Positions 27,477 to 37,344 of a DNA stretch of 64,000 nt are shown in pieces. The stretch is from Roseiarcus sp963816065 (GTDB lineage Bacteria > Pseudomonadota > Alphaproteobacteria > Rhizobiales > Beijerinckiaceae). Position 1 is the first letter of the stretch, and every line of letters begins with the position of its first letter. The stretch is taken from NCBI GenBank assembly GCA_963816065.1, contig CAWFJG010000007.1, forward strand, positions 1-64,000, in the 5' to 3' direction. A program made the position numbers and the translations under genes. The notes beneath the pieces are model-generated. The model was not told the origin of the DNA. It made no database searches and was given only the letters and a program-made list of their open reading frames with translations.

Positions 27477-28413
27477 TCCGCCTGCTCCGTCAGGAGGGAG
27501 ACGAACAGGTCCTCGATCGAGGGCGCGATGCGCTCGATCTCATCGACCGGGACGGCCGCGGCGGCGAGCGCAACTTGGAGCTCGCCGAGACGCCGGGCCG
27601 CGTCGTCGACGACGACATGCACGCTGTCGCCCATCAGGATGACGCCCCTCACCCCGTCGCGCCCGGCGACGACGTCGCGCGCGGCGCGCGCGGCGGACGA
27701 GGCGACAGCGAGGATCTCGCCGGGCGTCAGCGCCTTCAGCCTGAGCGGCGTGTCGCAATAGACCATGCGGCCCTCGCGCAGAAGGCCGAGCCGGGTGCAG
27801 CGCTCGGCCTCGTCGAGATAGGAGGTGGCGACGACGATGGCGACGCCCTCGCCTCGCAGGCCATACAGGATGCGCCAGAAGTCGCGGCGCGACACCGGAT
27901 CGACCCCCGCCGTCGGCTCGTCGAGCAGCAGCACGCGCGGCGTGTGGATCAGCGAGCAGGTGAGTCCGAGCTTCTGCTTCATGCCGCCGGAGAGCTGACC
28001 GGCGCGCCGCTTGCGGAACGGCGTCATGCCGGAGGCGGCAAGCAGACGCTCGGCGCGCTCCCCGCGGTCCTTGCGCGAGATGCCAAAGAGATCGGCGAAG
28101 AACGCGATGTTCTCGTCCACGGTCAGGTCCTCGTAGAGGCCGAACCGCTGCGGCATATAGCTTATGTGCGAACGCACGCGCTCGGGCTCGGCGACCGCGT
28201 CGACGCCCTCGATCGCGATCGAGCCCTCATCGGGCGCCATCACCGCAGCGAGGAGGCGCATGATCGTGGTCTTGCCGGCGCCGTCGGGACCGACGAAGCC
28301 GAACACTTCGCCCTGGGCGCATTCGAAGCTGAGCTTGTCGACGGCGACCGCGGCGCCGAACCGTTTCGTCAACCCGCGGACCTCGACGGCGGGTCGCGGG
28401 GCGCGCCGTTCAT
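27473..28413 (-). CDS. ABC transporter ATP-binding protein, first of two
   Basis: Nucleotide-binding subunit with Walker A FVGPDGAGKTTIMRLLAAV, signature QLSGGMKQKLGLTCSL, Walker B RVLLLDEPTAGVDP and a long C-terminal extension. The main frame is open from 28372 to 27473. The likely ATG at 28413 (MNGAP) lies in a different frame, separated by a one-base shift near 28385; before the shift point the proper frame reads VEVRGLTKRFG, the normal beginning. It overlaps the fusion-protein gene at one end and the second ATPase gene (4 bp) at the other. Confidence 0.88.
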
Positions 28414-29420
28414 GATTGTCCGGGCGCCTTGACGGCGATCCTGGCGTCGGCCGGCAGTCCGGGCACGAGTTCGTGGGTCGGATTGTCGATGTCGATGCGG
28501 ATCCGATAGACGAGCGTCACCCGCTCGGCGTGCGTCTCGACGCTCTTGGGGGTGAATTCCGCCGGTTCCGAGATGAAGGAGATGCGACCCGGATAGGCTT
28601 GCCGGGAAAGGAATTTGTCGTGACGGTGGCGGCCTCGCCGAGCCGAATCTTGCCGATGTCGGGCTCGTTGACGTAGGCGCGAAGCCAGACGTGATTGATG
28701 TCGGCCAGCGTGATGATTGCCGCGCCGGGCGAGACGACCTCGCCGAGTTCGGCCTGGCGCACCAGGATGACGCCGTCGAACGGCGCGTTCAGCATGGTGT
28801 AGTCGAGCATGATTTTCGCGAGATCGAGATGGGCCTGCGCGGTTCGTTATGGCGGCGATGGCGAGCGCAACGTATCTTCGGCCGCGGTCTCGAGCGCGTT
28901 GTCGCGGTCGAGCGTCGCGCGCGTCGGTCGTGCCGGCGCCTTTGGTGAACAGCGTCTGGGCGCGGTCGAACTGCAGCTGCCTTAGCGACACTTCGGCCTG
29001 GTCGCTGACAATCGTGCGGCGTGTGGCGGCGACGTTCTGCTCAGCGACGTCGAGCTGATGGACGCGCTCGTTCACCGCCGCCTCGGCGATGGCGACCTGT
29101 TGCTTGTAGTCGGAATCGTCCACCCGCGCGATGACCGTCCCGACCGCGACCGTCTGCCCCTCGTCAAACGGCAATTCGACGATGCGGGACTGGACCGACT
29201 TGAAGCTGAGGATGCTCTCGTGCGCCTCGATGTTGCCGGAGACGAGGATGACGTCCGCGTCCGACTTCCCCACAATCCACACCGAGAGCGCGTCGGGGAT
29301 GCGAGAAGTGGGAGCCTCGCGGGCCGCGTACATCCAGGGGACGAGCGTGCCGTGATACGCATAGGCGGCGATTGCGCCGAGCCCCAGAAGCGCGACCGCG
29401 CCGATCAGAAAGCGCCGCAT
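28410..29420 (-). pseudogene. HlyD-family membrane fusion protein (frameshifted)
   Basis: First gene of the exporter operon. MRRFLIGAVALLGLGAIAAY is the membrane anchor, followed by VILVSGNIEAHESILSFKSV (lipoyl/barrel-sandwich half), a coiled-coil hairpin, a middle part displaced to another frame at about 28610-28930 (where DYTMLNAPFDGVILVRQAEL can be read), and the end YRIRIDIDNPTHELVPGLPA. It is a YhiI-type adaptor linking the inner-membrane pump to an outer-membrane channel. No TolC-like gene is adjacent. The start at 29420 gives the anchor at the very N-terminus. Confidence 0.86.
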
Positions 29421-29631
29421 ACCGTTACGTGACCTCGGCCCCTTGCCGTCGCCAAGATAGGCTTCCGGAGGCGCGCTTGTGACGCGGCGAAGCGTCGCGC
29501 TCGGCTTAAAAGGGGGAGAGGGAGGGGCGCGGCGGCGGATAGGAAGTCGGGGCCAGAGGCTGGGGCAGCGTCCTGGCCGCCAGGATGTGGCTCTGCCCGG
29601 CCCTACCTGATACGCCTGAATAGGCGGCCCC

Positions 29632-30132
29632 ATGCCGGTGTTGAAGACGCCTATGGAGGCGACCACGCATACTCTTGGATCGATACGCCGGTCGGCGATT
29701 GCGGCATCCAGCGCCTTTGCGCTTCTCGCTGCGGACGTGTGTCAAGACGCGCTCGCGCAGTCCCTCCATCCGATCCGCAATATTCAAATTGATGTCTCGC
29801 CTTTGCGGGCAAGCGTCGGCGACCCGACGGCGACGTGGGTGCAGCGGGAACTACCGGATCAACTTGCCCAAGCCCTGGCGAGCCGCAGAACAGCGCAAGG
29901 CGATACGCTGGTCGTGCGGATCGACTCGGTCGCTCTGGGGTCAATCAAGGACGGCGCCGCTTGGGACAACATCGGCGGCATTGCTTCGATCGGCGGCGTC
30001 CATTGGCCCGTGCGGGCGACCGCAAGATATCATGTCTCGGCGGTCGACCAGGCGATGTTCGAAGAATCCAATCACCAACGCGTTACCCGACTCGTGCAAG
30101 CGCTCACGTATTGGCTGGTCAGAGACCTCTGA
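29632..30132 (+). CDS. Secreted hypothetical protein
   Basis: 166 residues (159 if the ATG at 29653 is used). A signal-like segment (IAASSAFALLAADVCQDALA) is followed by a mature domain beginning RNIQIDVSPLRASVGDPTAT, with WVQRELPDQLAQALA and DTLVVRIDSVALG. It looks like an outer-membrane-assembly or lipoprotein-like alpha/beta domain, but I cannot name the family. The frame is intact. It is divergent from the exporter operon, sharing a ~210-bp intergenic stretch. Confidence 0.65.
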   Translation: MPVLKTPMEATTHTLGSIRRSAIAASSAFALLAADVCQDALAQSLHPIRNIQIDVSPLRASVGDPTATWVQRELPDQLAQALASRRTAQGDTLVVRIDSVALGSIKDGAAWDNIGGIASIGGVHWPVRATARYHVSAVDQAMFEESNHQRVTRLVQALTYWLVRDL

Positions 30133-30269
30133 TTCCCTCGCAGGTCGTGCGATCCGGCCGTACGCCGCAACGCTGTGGGACGACGAAATGCCCACGTTTC
30201 CCTCCCTGCCTCGAAATTCGAGCCGAGGCACGGCGGTTGTTGCGCCGAGCGGCGCGCAGCGCTATCAAA

Positions 30270-30281
30270 GCTGATATCAGC
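30270..30281 (+). promoter_or_regulatory. Palindrome GCTGATATCAGC before the antitoxin gene (probable operator)
   Basis: A perfect 12-bp palindrome 27 bp upstream of the antitoxin ATG at 30309, containing the same TGATATCA core as the twin operator of the FitAB-like operon. Confidence 0.6.
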
Positions 30282-30308
30282 CGCTCCAGGCTGCCGGGTG
30301 TAAGACGC

Positions 30309-30479
30309 ATGGCGCAGGTGCTCATCCGCAACCTTCCCGACGACATCATCGAGGCGCATCGCGCCCGCGCCAAGGCGCACGGGCGGTCCCTGGAGCAGGA
30401 GCTTCGGGAAGTGATCGAAAAGGCTGCGCCTTATACGCCCGAGGAGCGTCTGGCGGTGGCGTTGCGCTTTAGGCCCTGA
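30309..30479 (+). CDS. FitA-like antitoxin
   Basis: 56 residues: MAQVLIRNLPDDIIEAHRAR is the Arc-type ribbon-helix-helix, then AHGRSLEQELREVIEKAAP and a short tail. Shorter than the FitA-like protein at 20078 but of the same family. A PIN toxin in pieces follows after 50 bp, and a TGATATCA-type palindrome precedes it. Confidence 0.85.
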   Translation: MAQVLIRNLPDDIIEAHRARAKAHGRSLEQELREVIEKAAPYTPEERLAVALRFRP

Positions 30480-30530
30480 CGCCGCCGGGTCCCGCAGCGA
30501 TCCTGTGAGGCGGTCAGGGAAGGCCGACTA

Positions 30531-30946
30531 TTGAGCGACCTTAGTGACCCGCGTCGCATCTGCTGGTTTGCACGAGAGGCTGCGACTGAGAAGGCGAATC
30601 GCCTGATCATCGCGACGATCGATCTCGTCGCGCCGTCGCTCATGCTCGTCGAATCGCCAACGGTCTTTGGAGCAAGGCCCGGCGCGGGGAGATCCCCGCC
30701 GTTCTCGCCGAGGCCGGAATGCGCGAGGTTCGCCGGTTTGTCCCGCAGATCTTCGACGACGCCGATCTGGCTCGAACTGCATTGGCGATTGCGATCGAGC
30801 TCGACCATCCGGTCTACGACTGCATTTATCTGGCGCTCGCGCGGCGCCGCGGCGCGCCATTGGTCACTCTGGACCGAAGACTGACGGCCCGCCTCGCCGG
30901 CACCCGCTATAGGGATGACGCCGTCCACCTTGCTGATTGGAATTAG
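30531..30946 (+). pseudogene. PIN-domain toxin (VapC type, frameshifted)
   Basis: The N-terminal strand is badly damaged: near 30545-30580 only a shadow of the usual D.SVA..WF can be seen, followed by WFAREAATEKANRLIIATID and APSLMLVES. After a one-base loss at about 30660 (an expected GG reduced to G) the frame continues SKARRGEIPAVLAEAGM, LDHPVYDCIYLALARRRGAP and LVTLDRRLTARLAGT, with the usual acidic residues, to 30946. The acyl-CoA dehydrogenase gene starts 10 bp further on, so this TA module sits directly before it on the same strand. Confidence 0.78.
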
Positions 30947-30955
30947 GCCCCGCCG

Positions 30956-32097
30956 ATGTTCGCCCTCACTGCCGAACACATGCCGTCCGCGACATGGCCG
31001 AAACCTTCGCCGACGAGCGCATCGCGCCCCACGCCGCTCGAATGGGACGAGACCGAGCATTTCCCGGTCGATGTGTTGCGCGAGGCCGCCGCGCTCGGCA
31101 TGGCGACGATCTACTGTGCGCGAGGAGAATGGCGGCACCGGCATGACCCGGCTCGACGCGGCGCTGATCTTCGAGGCGCTGGCGACCGGCTGCCCCTGCG
31201 TCGCCGCCTATCTCTCCATCCACAACATGGTCGCCTGGGTGGTCGACCGCTTCGGCTCGCCGGACTTGCAGCAGCGCTATCTGCCCGCGCTCGCCACGCA
31301 TGGAGCTGCTGGCGAGCTATTGCCTGACGGAGCCGGGCGCGGGCTCGGACGCCGCGGCGCTGACGACGCGCGCGCGCACGCGACGGCGACGCCTACGTGC
31401 TCGACGGCGTCAAGCAATTCATCTCCGGCGCCGGCGCGAGCGACGTCTATCTCGTCATGGCGCGCACCGGCGACGCGGCGCCGCGCGGCGATCTCGGCCT
31501 TCCTCGTCGAGAAGGGAACGCCGGGCCTCAGCTTCGGCGCCAACGAGAGAAAGATGGGCTGGAACGCCCAGCCGACCGCGCCAGGTGATCATGGAGGGCG
31601 TGCGCGTCCCCGAGGCCAATCGCGTCGGCGCCGAGGGCGACGGCTTCAAGATCGCCATGGCCGGGCTCGACGGCGGACGGCTCAACATCGGCGCCTGTTC
31701 GCTCGGCGGCGGGCAGGCGGCGCTCGACAAGGCGCTCGCCTAATGCGCGAGCGCAAGGCGTTCGGGCGGCGGATCGCCGATTTCCAGGCGCTGCAGTTCC
31801 GCCTCGCCGACATCGCGACCTCGCTCGAGGCGGCGCGCTCGATGCTGTGGCGCGCCGCGAGCGCGCTCGACGCGCAAGGCGCCCGACGCGACGCGGCTCT
31901 GCGCCATGGCCAAGCGAGTCGCCACCGACGCCGGCTTCAACGCCGCCAACGACGCGCTGCAACTCCTCGGCGGCTACGGCTATCTCGCCGACTACGGCGT
32001 CGAGAAGATCGTGCGCGACCTGCGCGTGCACCAGATTCTCGAAGGGACCAACGAGATCATGCGCGTGATCGTCGCGCGCGGCCTGATCGAGAACTGA
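30956..32097 (+). pseudogene. Acyl-CoA dehydrogenase, probably isobutyryl-CoA specific (frameshifted)
   Basis: A full-length acyl-CoA dehydrogenase read across about seven frame changes: FALTAEHMPSATWPK at 30956, ALIFEALATGCPCVAAYLSI, LLASYCLTEPGAGSDAAALT (flavin-binding), DGVKQFISGAGASDVYLVMA, KMGWNAQPT, AYMRERKAFGRRIADFQALQ-type segment, LQLLGGYGYLADYGVEKIVR, and the active-site region ILEGTNEIMRVIVARGLIEN at the end. The Glu in LEGT is the catalytic base. mmsB lies 44 bp downstream, so the isobutyryl-CoA step of valine breakdown is the likely role (inference from context). Confidence 0.87.
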
Positions 32098-32141
32098 GCG
32101 CGGCCGCGGGCGCGAACGAGCGCGAAGCCTTGGGGAAGACA

Positions 32142-33060
32142 ATGACCAAAATCGCATTTCATCGGGCCTCGGCAACATGGGCGGCCCGATGGCCGCCAAT
32201 CTCGTCAAGGCGGGCCATGCGGTCGCGGCTTCGATCTCGTCGAGGCGGCGAAGCGACGGCGGCCGCGGCGCCGGCGTCGACGATCGCGGGCAGCGCTCGC
32301 GACGGCGGTCGCCGAGGCCGACGTGGTCGTCACCATGCTGCCGGCCGGGCGGCACGTGCTCGCGGCGCTGGGCCGATTTCCTGCCGGCGCGCGCCGAAGG
32401 GCGCGCTGATCATCGACTGCTCGACGATCGACGTCGACAGCGCTCGAAGAGCGCGCATGACGGCGGGCGCGGCGGCGGGCCTGCTCACCCTCGACGCGCC
32501 GGTGTCCGGCGGCGTCGGCGGCGCGACAGGCGGCACGCTGACCTTCATGTGCGGCGGTTCGGACGCGGCTTTCGCGCGCGCCAAGCCGATCCTCGAGGCG
32601 ATGGGCAAGCGCATCGTCCATTGCGGCGGCGCGGGCGCCGGACAGGCCGCCAAGATCTGCAACAACATGATCCTCGGCGCGACGATGATCGCGACCTGCG
32701 AGGCCTTCGCGCTCGCCGAAAAGCTCGGCCTTTCGCGCCCAGGCGCTGTTCGACGTCGCCTCGACCTCGTCGGGCCAGTCCTGGTCGCTGACGTCGCTAT
32801 TGTCCCGTGCCGGGTCCGGTTCCGGCCTCGCCCGCCAACCGCGACTACAAGCCCGGCTTCGCCGCCAGCCTGATGCTGAAGGACCTGCGCCTCGCGCAGG
32901 AGGCCGCGGCGAGCGCCGGCGCCGTGACGCCGCTTCGGGGCCGAGGCGGCGCAGCTTTACGCGCTGTTCGTCGCGTCCGGCCACGGCGGGCGACGACTTC
33001 TCCGGAATGATCAATTTTTTGCGAGGAACGAGGCGGTTCCGCCTAGCATTTCGCCCGTAA
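32142..33060 (+). pseudogene. mmsB: 3-hydroxyisobutyrate dehydrogenase (frameshifted)
   Basis: NAD-dependent enzyme oxidising 3-hydroxyisobutyrate to methylmalonate semialdehyde, the substrate of MmsA. MTKIAF starts at 32142, then the NAD motif around GNMGGPMAANLVKAGHAV, LDAPVSGGVGGATGGTLTFM, and the catalytic Lys in QAAKICNNMILGATMIATCE are visible. The end reads FSGMINFLRG. At least five frame changes are needed. It follows the acyl-CoA dehydrogenase in an apparent operon. Confidence 0.88.
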
Positions 33061-33140
33061 TATGCATAGCTTTCGAGGAACGGCGCTAAGCGCAGGCCTT
33101 GGAGATGTTTTGGCGCCGGTCGCGCGGCGAGGAGGCTTTT

Positions 33141-33659
33141 ATGCGAGCATCCTTGCAAGGACGATGGTTGCGGCGTTCGCGGCCCTCGGCCTCATGGCGG
33201 CGTCGCCGGCTTCGGCGGGCGGCTTTTATCACGGCGGCGGCGGGGGCGGCTGGCGCGGCGGCGGTGGCGGCTGGCACGGCGGCGGTGGCGGCTGGCGCGG
33301 CGGCGGTTGGGGCGGCGGCTGGCGCGGCGGCGGTTGGGGCGGCGGCTGGCGTGGCGGCGGCTGGGGCGGCGGCTGGCGTGGCGCCGGCTGGGGCGGCGGT
33401 TGGCGTGGCGCTGGTGGGGCGGCGGCTGGGGAGGCGGTTGGGGGCCGGGCTGGGGTTATGCCGGCTGGGGCTATCCCGGCTGGGGCTGGGGCATCCCGGT
33501 TGGGGCTGGGGCGCGGCGGCGGCCCCGGTCGTCGTCGGCGACGTCTACGCCGATCCGAATGCGCGGCGGCACGGCTGCTGGGTCTATCGCAGGGCCTGGT
33601 CGCAGCCGAACCGCCACGGCCGTTACCTCGGGCGCGTTTCGGTCAACGTCTGCCAGTAA
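33141..33659 (+). pseudogene. Glycine/tryptophan-rich secreted protein, copy A (frameshifted)
   Basis: A GAGGAGG site precedes the ATG at 33141. A signal peptide (MVAAFAALGLMAASPASA) is in the frame of 33164. The mature part is a run of GGGW.GG repeats (about 33220-33420), then GPGWGYAGWGYPGWGWGIPV and, in a third frame, APVVVGDVYADPNARRHGCW to the end SVNVCQ at 33659. The long G-rich runs make frameshifts easy, either real or technical. Function unknown; such proteins are probably extracellular or wall-associated. A second member follows on the same strand. Confidence 0.75.
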
Positions 33660-34007
33660 ACTCGGGCGTCCTGGAGATCTGCGCCGCAGTAGCGTCGCGG
33701 CGGACGGCGAAAGGCGCACCGTCGGGCCAAATCGCGACAATCGGCGCGGCATTGAAGAAGCATCATGAGCGTACATTCACGACCTATACCTGAATGCCTA
33801 TTCATGGACGAGCGGATTGAATTTGTTTCAAATTATGTATGCATGTTACAGCGGATGAATTCGCGTTTGCGGCGCCAAGTTGCCGTTTTTCGAGCAAAAT
33901 GGATGCCGAATTGGGGTGCACCATCGCGATGAAGCGTCGGCCGGAACTTCGCGGGAGACGCGAGCGTTGGTTGGCCGGGCCCGTGGGGGCGGCCATCGGA
34001 GGGTAAG

Positions 34008-34458
34008 ATGCGCAACAGGTTTCCAAGGCGATTGTCGCCAGCTGTGGCGGCGCTGTGCGCTCGGCGCGGCCGGCGGTCGCGACGACCGAGCCGGCGCGCG
34101 GCGCAGTGGCACGGCGGCGGCGGCGGTTGGCATGGCGGCGGCGGTGGCACGGCGGCGGCTGGCGCGGCGGCGGCTGGCATGGCGGCGGCTGGCGCGGCGG
34201 CGGTGCTTGGCGCGGCGGTCGGCGTCTGGCATCCGGGCTACTGGCGCGGCGGCGACTGGTACAGCGGCTGGTGGGGTCCCGCGGTCGTCGCCGGGGTCGC
34301 GGCCGGCGCGTTGCGCCATCGCGCACTTACCCCTATTATGGGTGGCAGGGTACGGCGGACGGCTGCTGGCAGGATCGCCCGACTCTACGATGCGTCTACG
34401 GCAATTATATCGTCGGCCAAGAACGGTCAACGTCTGCCAGTATACGAGACGCGTCTGA
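34008..34458 (+). pseudogene. Glycine/tryptophan-rich secreted protein, copy B (frameshifted)
   Basis: The paralogue of the preceding gene: MRNRFPRRLSPAVAALC signal region, WHGGGGGWHGGG repeats, then GVWHPGYWRGGDWYSGWWGP, AYGWQGTADGCWQDRPTLR and a C-terminal TVNVCQ shared with copy A. Several shifts lie near 34110, 34210, 34320 and 34400. The end overlaps nothing; anmK is convergent with its 3' end close by. The shared NVCQ ending and repeat type suggest a duplicated pair. Confidence 0.68.
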
Positions 34459-34499
34459 GCGCGCATACTCGAGGGGCCTCGCGGCAGCGGGGCCCTTTG

Positions 34500-35607
34500 C
34501 TTTATCGCGGGCGCCGGCCAGAAGACGCCGCCGGTCATCGGCGTCGGGAACGCCGGTCGTCGTCGGGAAGGAGAGCGGCAGCGCCGAGGCGCGAGCGCTA
34601 GCGCGAGATAGGCGAAACACTGCGCCTCGATCGCGTCGCCGTCGAAGCCGATCGCCTCGACCGGCTCGACCCGAACGCCGAGCCGCTCGGCGAGCCGGCG
34701 CATCAGGAACGGATTGCGCCGGCCGCCGCCGCCGACCAGCCAGCGCTTCGGCGCCGCGGGCGCCTGCCGCAGCGCCGCCGCGGTCGCCTCGACCGTAAAA
34801 GCCGCAAGCGTCGCCGCGCCGTCGGCGTCGCCGAGCGGCTCGACAGCTGCGGCCGCGGCGGCGAAATGGTTGCGGTCGAGCGACTTGGGCGGAGGCCGGT
34901 CGAAATAGGGATCGCGCATCATCGCCTCGAGCGCCGCGCGCGTCGACGCGCCCGCTCGCCGCGAGACGCGCCGTCCGCGTCGAAGCCGACCCCGCGGCGG
35001 CGCAACAGGAAATCGTCGATCAGCGCATTGGCCGGCCCGGTGTCGAAGGCGACGATCTCGCCTTCCGGCCCGAGCCAGGTGACGTTGCCGACGCCGCCCC
35101 AATTGAGGACCATCAGCGGGCGCTCGAGCCCCGCCGTCATCGCGGCGTGATAGATCGGCGCAAACGGCGCGCCTTCGCCGCCCGCGGCGACGTCGGCCGC
35201 ACGGAAGTCGCAGACGACGTCGACTTGAGCGCCGCCGCGGCGCGCGCGCCGTCGCAGAGCTGGCGGGTCACGCCAGCGGCCGGGCGATGCAGGATCGTCT
35301 GGCCGTGCAGCCCGGCAAGGAGGACGCTTTCGCGCGCAATCGCGAAGCGCGCGAGGAAGGCCTCGACCGCCTCGACATGGGCGTCGGTCACCATGCGTTC
35401 GAGCTCCGGCTGCGGCGCGGCGGCTGCGGCCGGATCGGCCACGACCGCGCGGAGCCGCTGCGCCACGGCCTCCGGGTAGGGAAAGGTTGCCGCTGGCCCA
35501 GGCTCGACCCGCGCCTCGCCGTCGCTTTGGATCAGCGCGACATCGATCCCGTCCATCGATGTGCCGCTGATCACGCCGATCGCGGCCGCCAAGGCTTCGC
35601 CGCTCAT
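34500..35607 (-). pseudogene. anmK: Anhydro-N-acetylmuramic acid kinase (frameshifted; 3' end approximate)
   Basis: AnmK hydrolyses and phosphorylates 1,6-anhydro-MurNAc during cell-wall recycling. The start MSGEALAAAIGVISGTSMDG (35607) carries the family signature; VLLAGLHGQTILHRPAAGV and MVLNWGGVGNVTWLGPEGEI and FDTGPANALIDDF follow, then ERLGVRVEPVEAIGFDGDAI and PLSFPTTTGV near the end. Frames change near 35220, 34960, 34620 and 34540. The ATG overlaps the stop of the adenosyltransferase gene (ATGA). The exact stop cannot be placed. Confidence 0.85.
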
Positions 35608-36210
35608 GTGCGTTCCGACTGGTTGGCGCCCGGCGTCCACAGCACATCCCTCGCGCCGAAATCGTTGGCCGCGCGCGCGGCGACAAAGAGATAGTCGGAC
35701 AGGCGATTGACATAGGCGAGCGCGGCGGCGCCGACCGCCTCGCCCTCGATCTTAGCGAGCGCGACCACGCTGCGCTCGGCCCGTCGGCAAACCGCGCGGG
35801 CTTGATGCAGGGCCGCGGCCGCGGGCGTTCCTCCCGGCAGGACGAACGAGCGCAACGGCGCGAGATTCTCGTTCAGCGCGTCGATGGCGCGCTCGAGCGC
35901 CTCGACTTGCGAGGCCGCGACCCGAAGCGCCGCGCCGGGCGCCTCGCCGTCCGCCTGCGGCAGGCAGAGGTCGGCGCCGAGGTCGAAGAGGTCGTTCTGC
36001 ACCCGCGCGAGCGTCGCCTCGATCGCGGCGAGCGCCGGGTCATCCGCGCCGCCAGTGTGCAGCCGGGCCAGCCCGACGGCGCAATTCGTCTCGTCCACGT
36101 CCCCCATCGCGACGAACGCGCGCATCGGTCTTCGGCCTGCGGCTCCCGTCGCCGAGCCCGCTCTCGCCGGCGTCTCCGGTGCGCGTGTAGATGACGTTCA
36201 GGCGGACCAC
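35604..36210 (-). pseudogene. ATP:cob(I)alamin adenosyltransferase, PduO type (one frameshift near the 5' end)
   Basis: Makes adenosylcobalamin, the cofactor of methylmalonyl-CoA mutase, which would follow the propionyl-CoA produced by MmsA. The N-terminus VRLNVIYTRTGDAGESGLGD starts at a GTG (36210) with a GAGGAG site. After a one-base insertion near 36120 the frame runs AMGDVDETNCAVGLARLHTG, FDLGADLCLPQADG, FVLPGGTPAAAALHQARAVC and VNRLSDYLFVAARAAN to 35604. The insertion is visible by comparison with the partial copy at 37345-37610. anmK overlaps its stop. Confidence 0.9.
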
Positions 36211-36404
36211 GATCGCTCCTCGTCAAGCGCCGAACGGCCTTCGCCCGGCGGCCGCCCCTCCTCGAGGCGTAGCATGCGCTCTTGGCGAGGTCGGCGGCGA
36301 TTTGCGTCCATTCCCCGGGCCGGCGGGCCGACCCCTTCCCTGGCTTGCCGGGAACGCAAGGCGAAGCGCCGGGATGTTGCAGACCGGCGACTCGCGTTCT
36401 CCCG

Positions 36405-36896
36405 TCATCGCGGCGGCCCGTCCGCAACGGAAAGGATCAGCGTCAGCGGGGTCGTCGTCGACGCAATGAAGCCGTTGCGCTGGTAGAACGTCCGCGCGTC
36501 GTCCGAGATCGCATGAACGAGCATGCCACGAATTCCCATGATCGACGCGGCCTGTCGCACACGCAGCACGGCGTCTTGCAGCAGCGCCAAGCCGAGCCCC
36601 TTCCCCTGCATCGAGCGGTCGATCGCCAGGCGGCCGAGGACCGCCACAGGGATCGGATCGGGCATGTTCCGCTTGATTCGACCCGGAGCCTCCGCGTGCG
36701 CGAGGGCGCCGGAGGCCAACGCGTAGTAGCCCACGACGCGGCTCTCCGGGGTGGAGACGACATAGATGCGCGACGCGCCGGCGACCTGGTTGGCGAGCGC
36801 ACGTCGGCGCAGCCAGTCGTCCAGCGAAGCCACGCCGGAATCGAATCCCGTCACGACATGCGCGGCCGTCAGAAGGCGCGGCGCCTGAAGCTCCAC
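36405..36896 (-). CDS. TacT-type GNAT acetyltransferase toxin
   Basis: 163 residues: FDSGVASLDDWLRRRALANQ, YYALASGALAHAEAPGRIKR, the acetyl-CoA motif LGRLAIDRSMQGKGLGLALL, and the catalytic region DDARTFYQRNGFIAST with the Tyr that accepts or donates a proton in this family. All the expected parts are present, unlike the toxin at 20970. The antitoxin gene ends 3 bp before its start. It lies upstream of the adenosyltransferase gene, separated by 194 bp with no gene. Confidence 0.92.
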   Translation of the reverse strand: MELQAPRLLTAAHVVTGFDSGVASLDDWLRRRALANQVAGASRIYVVSTPESRVVGYYALASGALAHAEAPGRIKRNMPDPIPVAVLGRLAIDRSMQGKGLGLALLQDAVLRVRQAASIMGIRGMLVHAISDDARTFYQRNGFIASTTTPLTLILSVADGPPR

Positions 36897-36899
36897 CCA

Positions 36900-37190
36900 T
36901 CAGGCCTTCCAGGGCTTCGGCGCGCGCATCAGCCGCTCATATCCATCGCCGGACGGCGGGCGGTCCAGCACGCTTAGGAATTGGGTATAGGTTTCGGCGT
37001 CGACCCGCACGAAGGTCTGATCGAGCAGCGCGTTCTCGGCCGCCTGCCGGGCCGCCTCGATCATGAAGTCCGATCGCGTCTTGCCATTGACGCGCGCCGC
37101 CCGATCGATCAGGTCGCGCACATCCTCGCGCACGCGCAGGTTCACAGGCCGCGTGATCGGCGGCGAGATCGTCTCCTTCGTTGTCGGCAT
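36900..37190 (-). CDS. TacA-type (DUF1778) antitoxin
   Basis: 96 residues: VNLRVREDVRDLIDRAARVN is the ribbon-helix-helix, GKTRSDFMIEAARQAAENAL completes the DUF1778 motif, and the tail TQFLSVLDRPPSGDGYERLM should block the toxin. The start at 37190 has a GGAG site and lies 33 bp from a perfect 17-bp palindrome. The frame is open upstream as far as 37640 and joins in-frame to the partial adenosyltransferase copy, so a fusion protein could also be made. Confidence 0.92.
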   Translation of the reverse strand: MPTTKETISPPITRPVNLRVREDVRDLIDRAARVNGKTRSDFMIEAARQAAENALLDQTFVRVDAETYTQFLSVLDRPPSGDGYERLMRAPKPWKA

Positions 37191-37223
37191 GGCAATCTCC
37201 TTATCCCCCGGGATAGCACGAGA

Positions 37224-37240
37224 GATACACATTGTGTATC
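37224..37240 (-). promoter_or_regulatory. Perfect 17-bp palindrome before tacA (probable operator)
   Basis: GATACACA-T-TGTGTATC, 33 bp upstream of the antitoxin ATG in an AT-rich patch. Symmetry and place fit the autoregulatory site of the DUF1778 antitoxin. It differs from the site of the TacAT module at 20.7 kb. Confidence 0.75.
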
Positions 37241-37344
37241 TTATTTCGTAGGGGACTCGGAGACCGCGCGATCCGGAAGCCTCCGTTCCGCCGACGCTCG
37301 GCTCGTCGCCATAACCCGGCAGTATTTCACCGCAACTCGGCGCC

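Noticed and set aside
33220..33430. Regular repeats that might be a CRISPR array
   Set aside because: The repeat unit encodes GGGW.GG in a gene with a signal peptide; there are no spacers of unrelated sequence and no cas genes in the window.
36211..36404. Possible cobalamin riboswitch before the adenosyltransferase gene
   Set aside because: I looked for a B12-box-like conserved stretch and found none.
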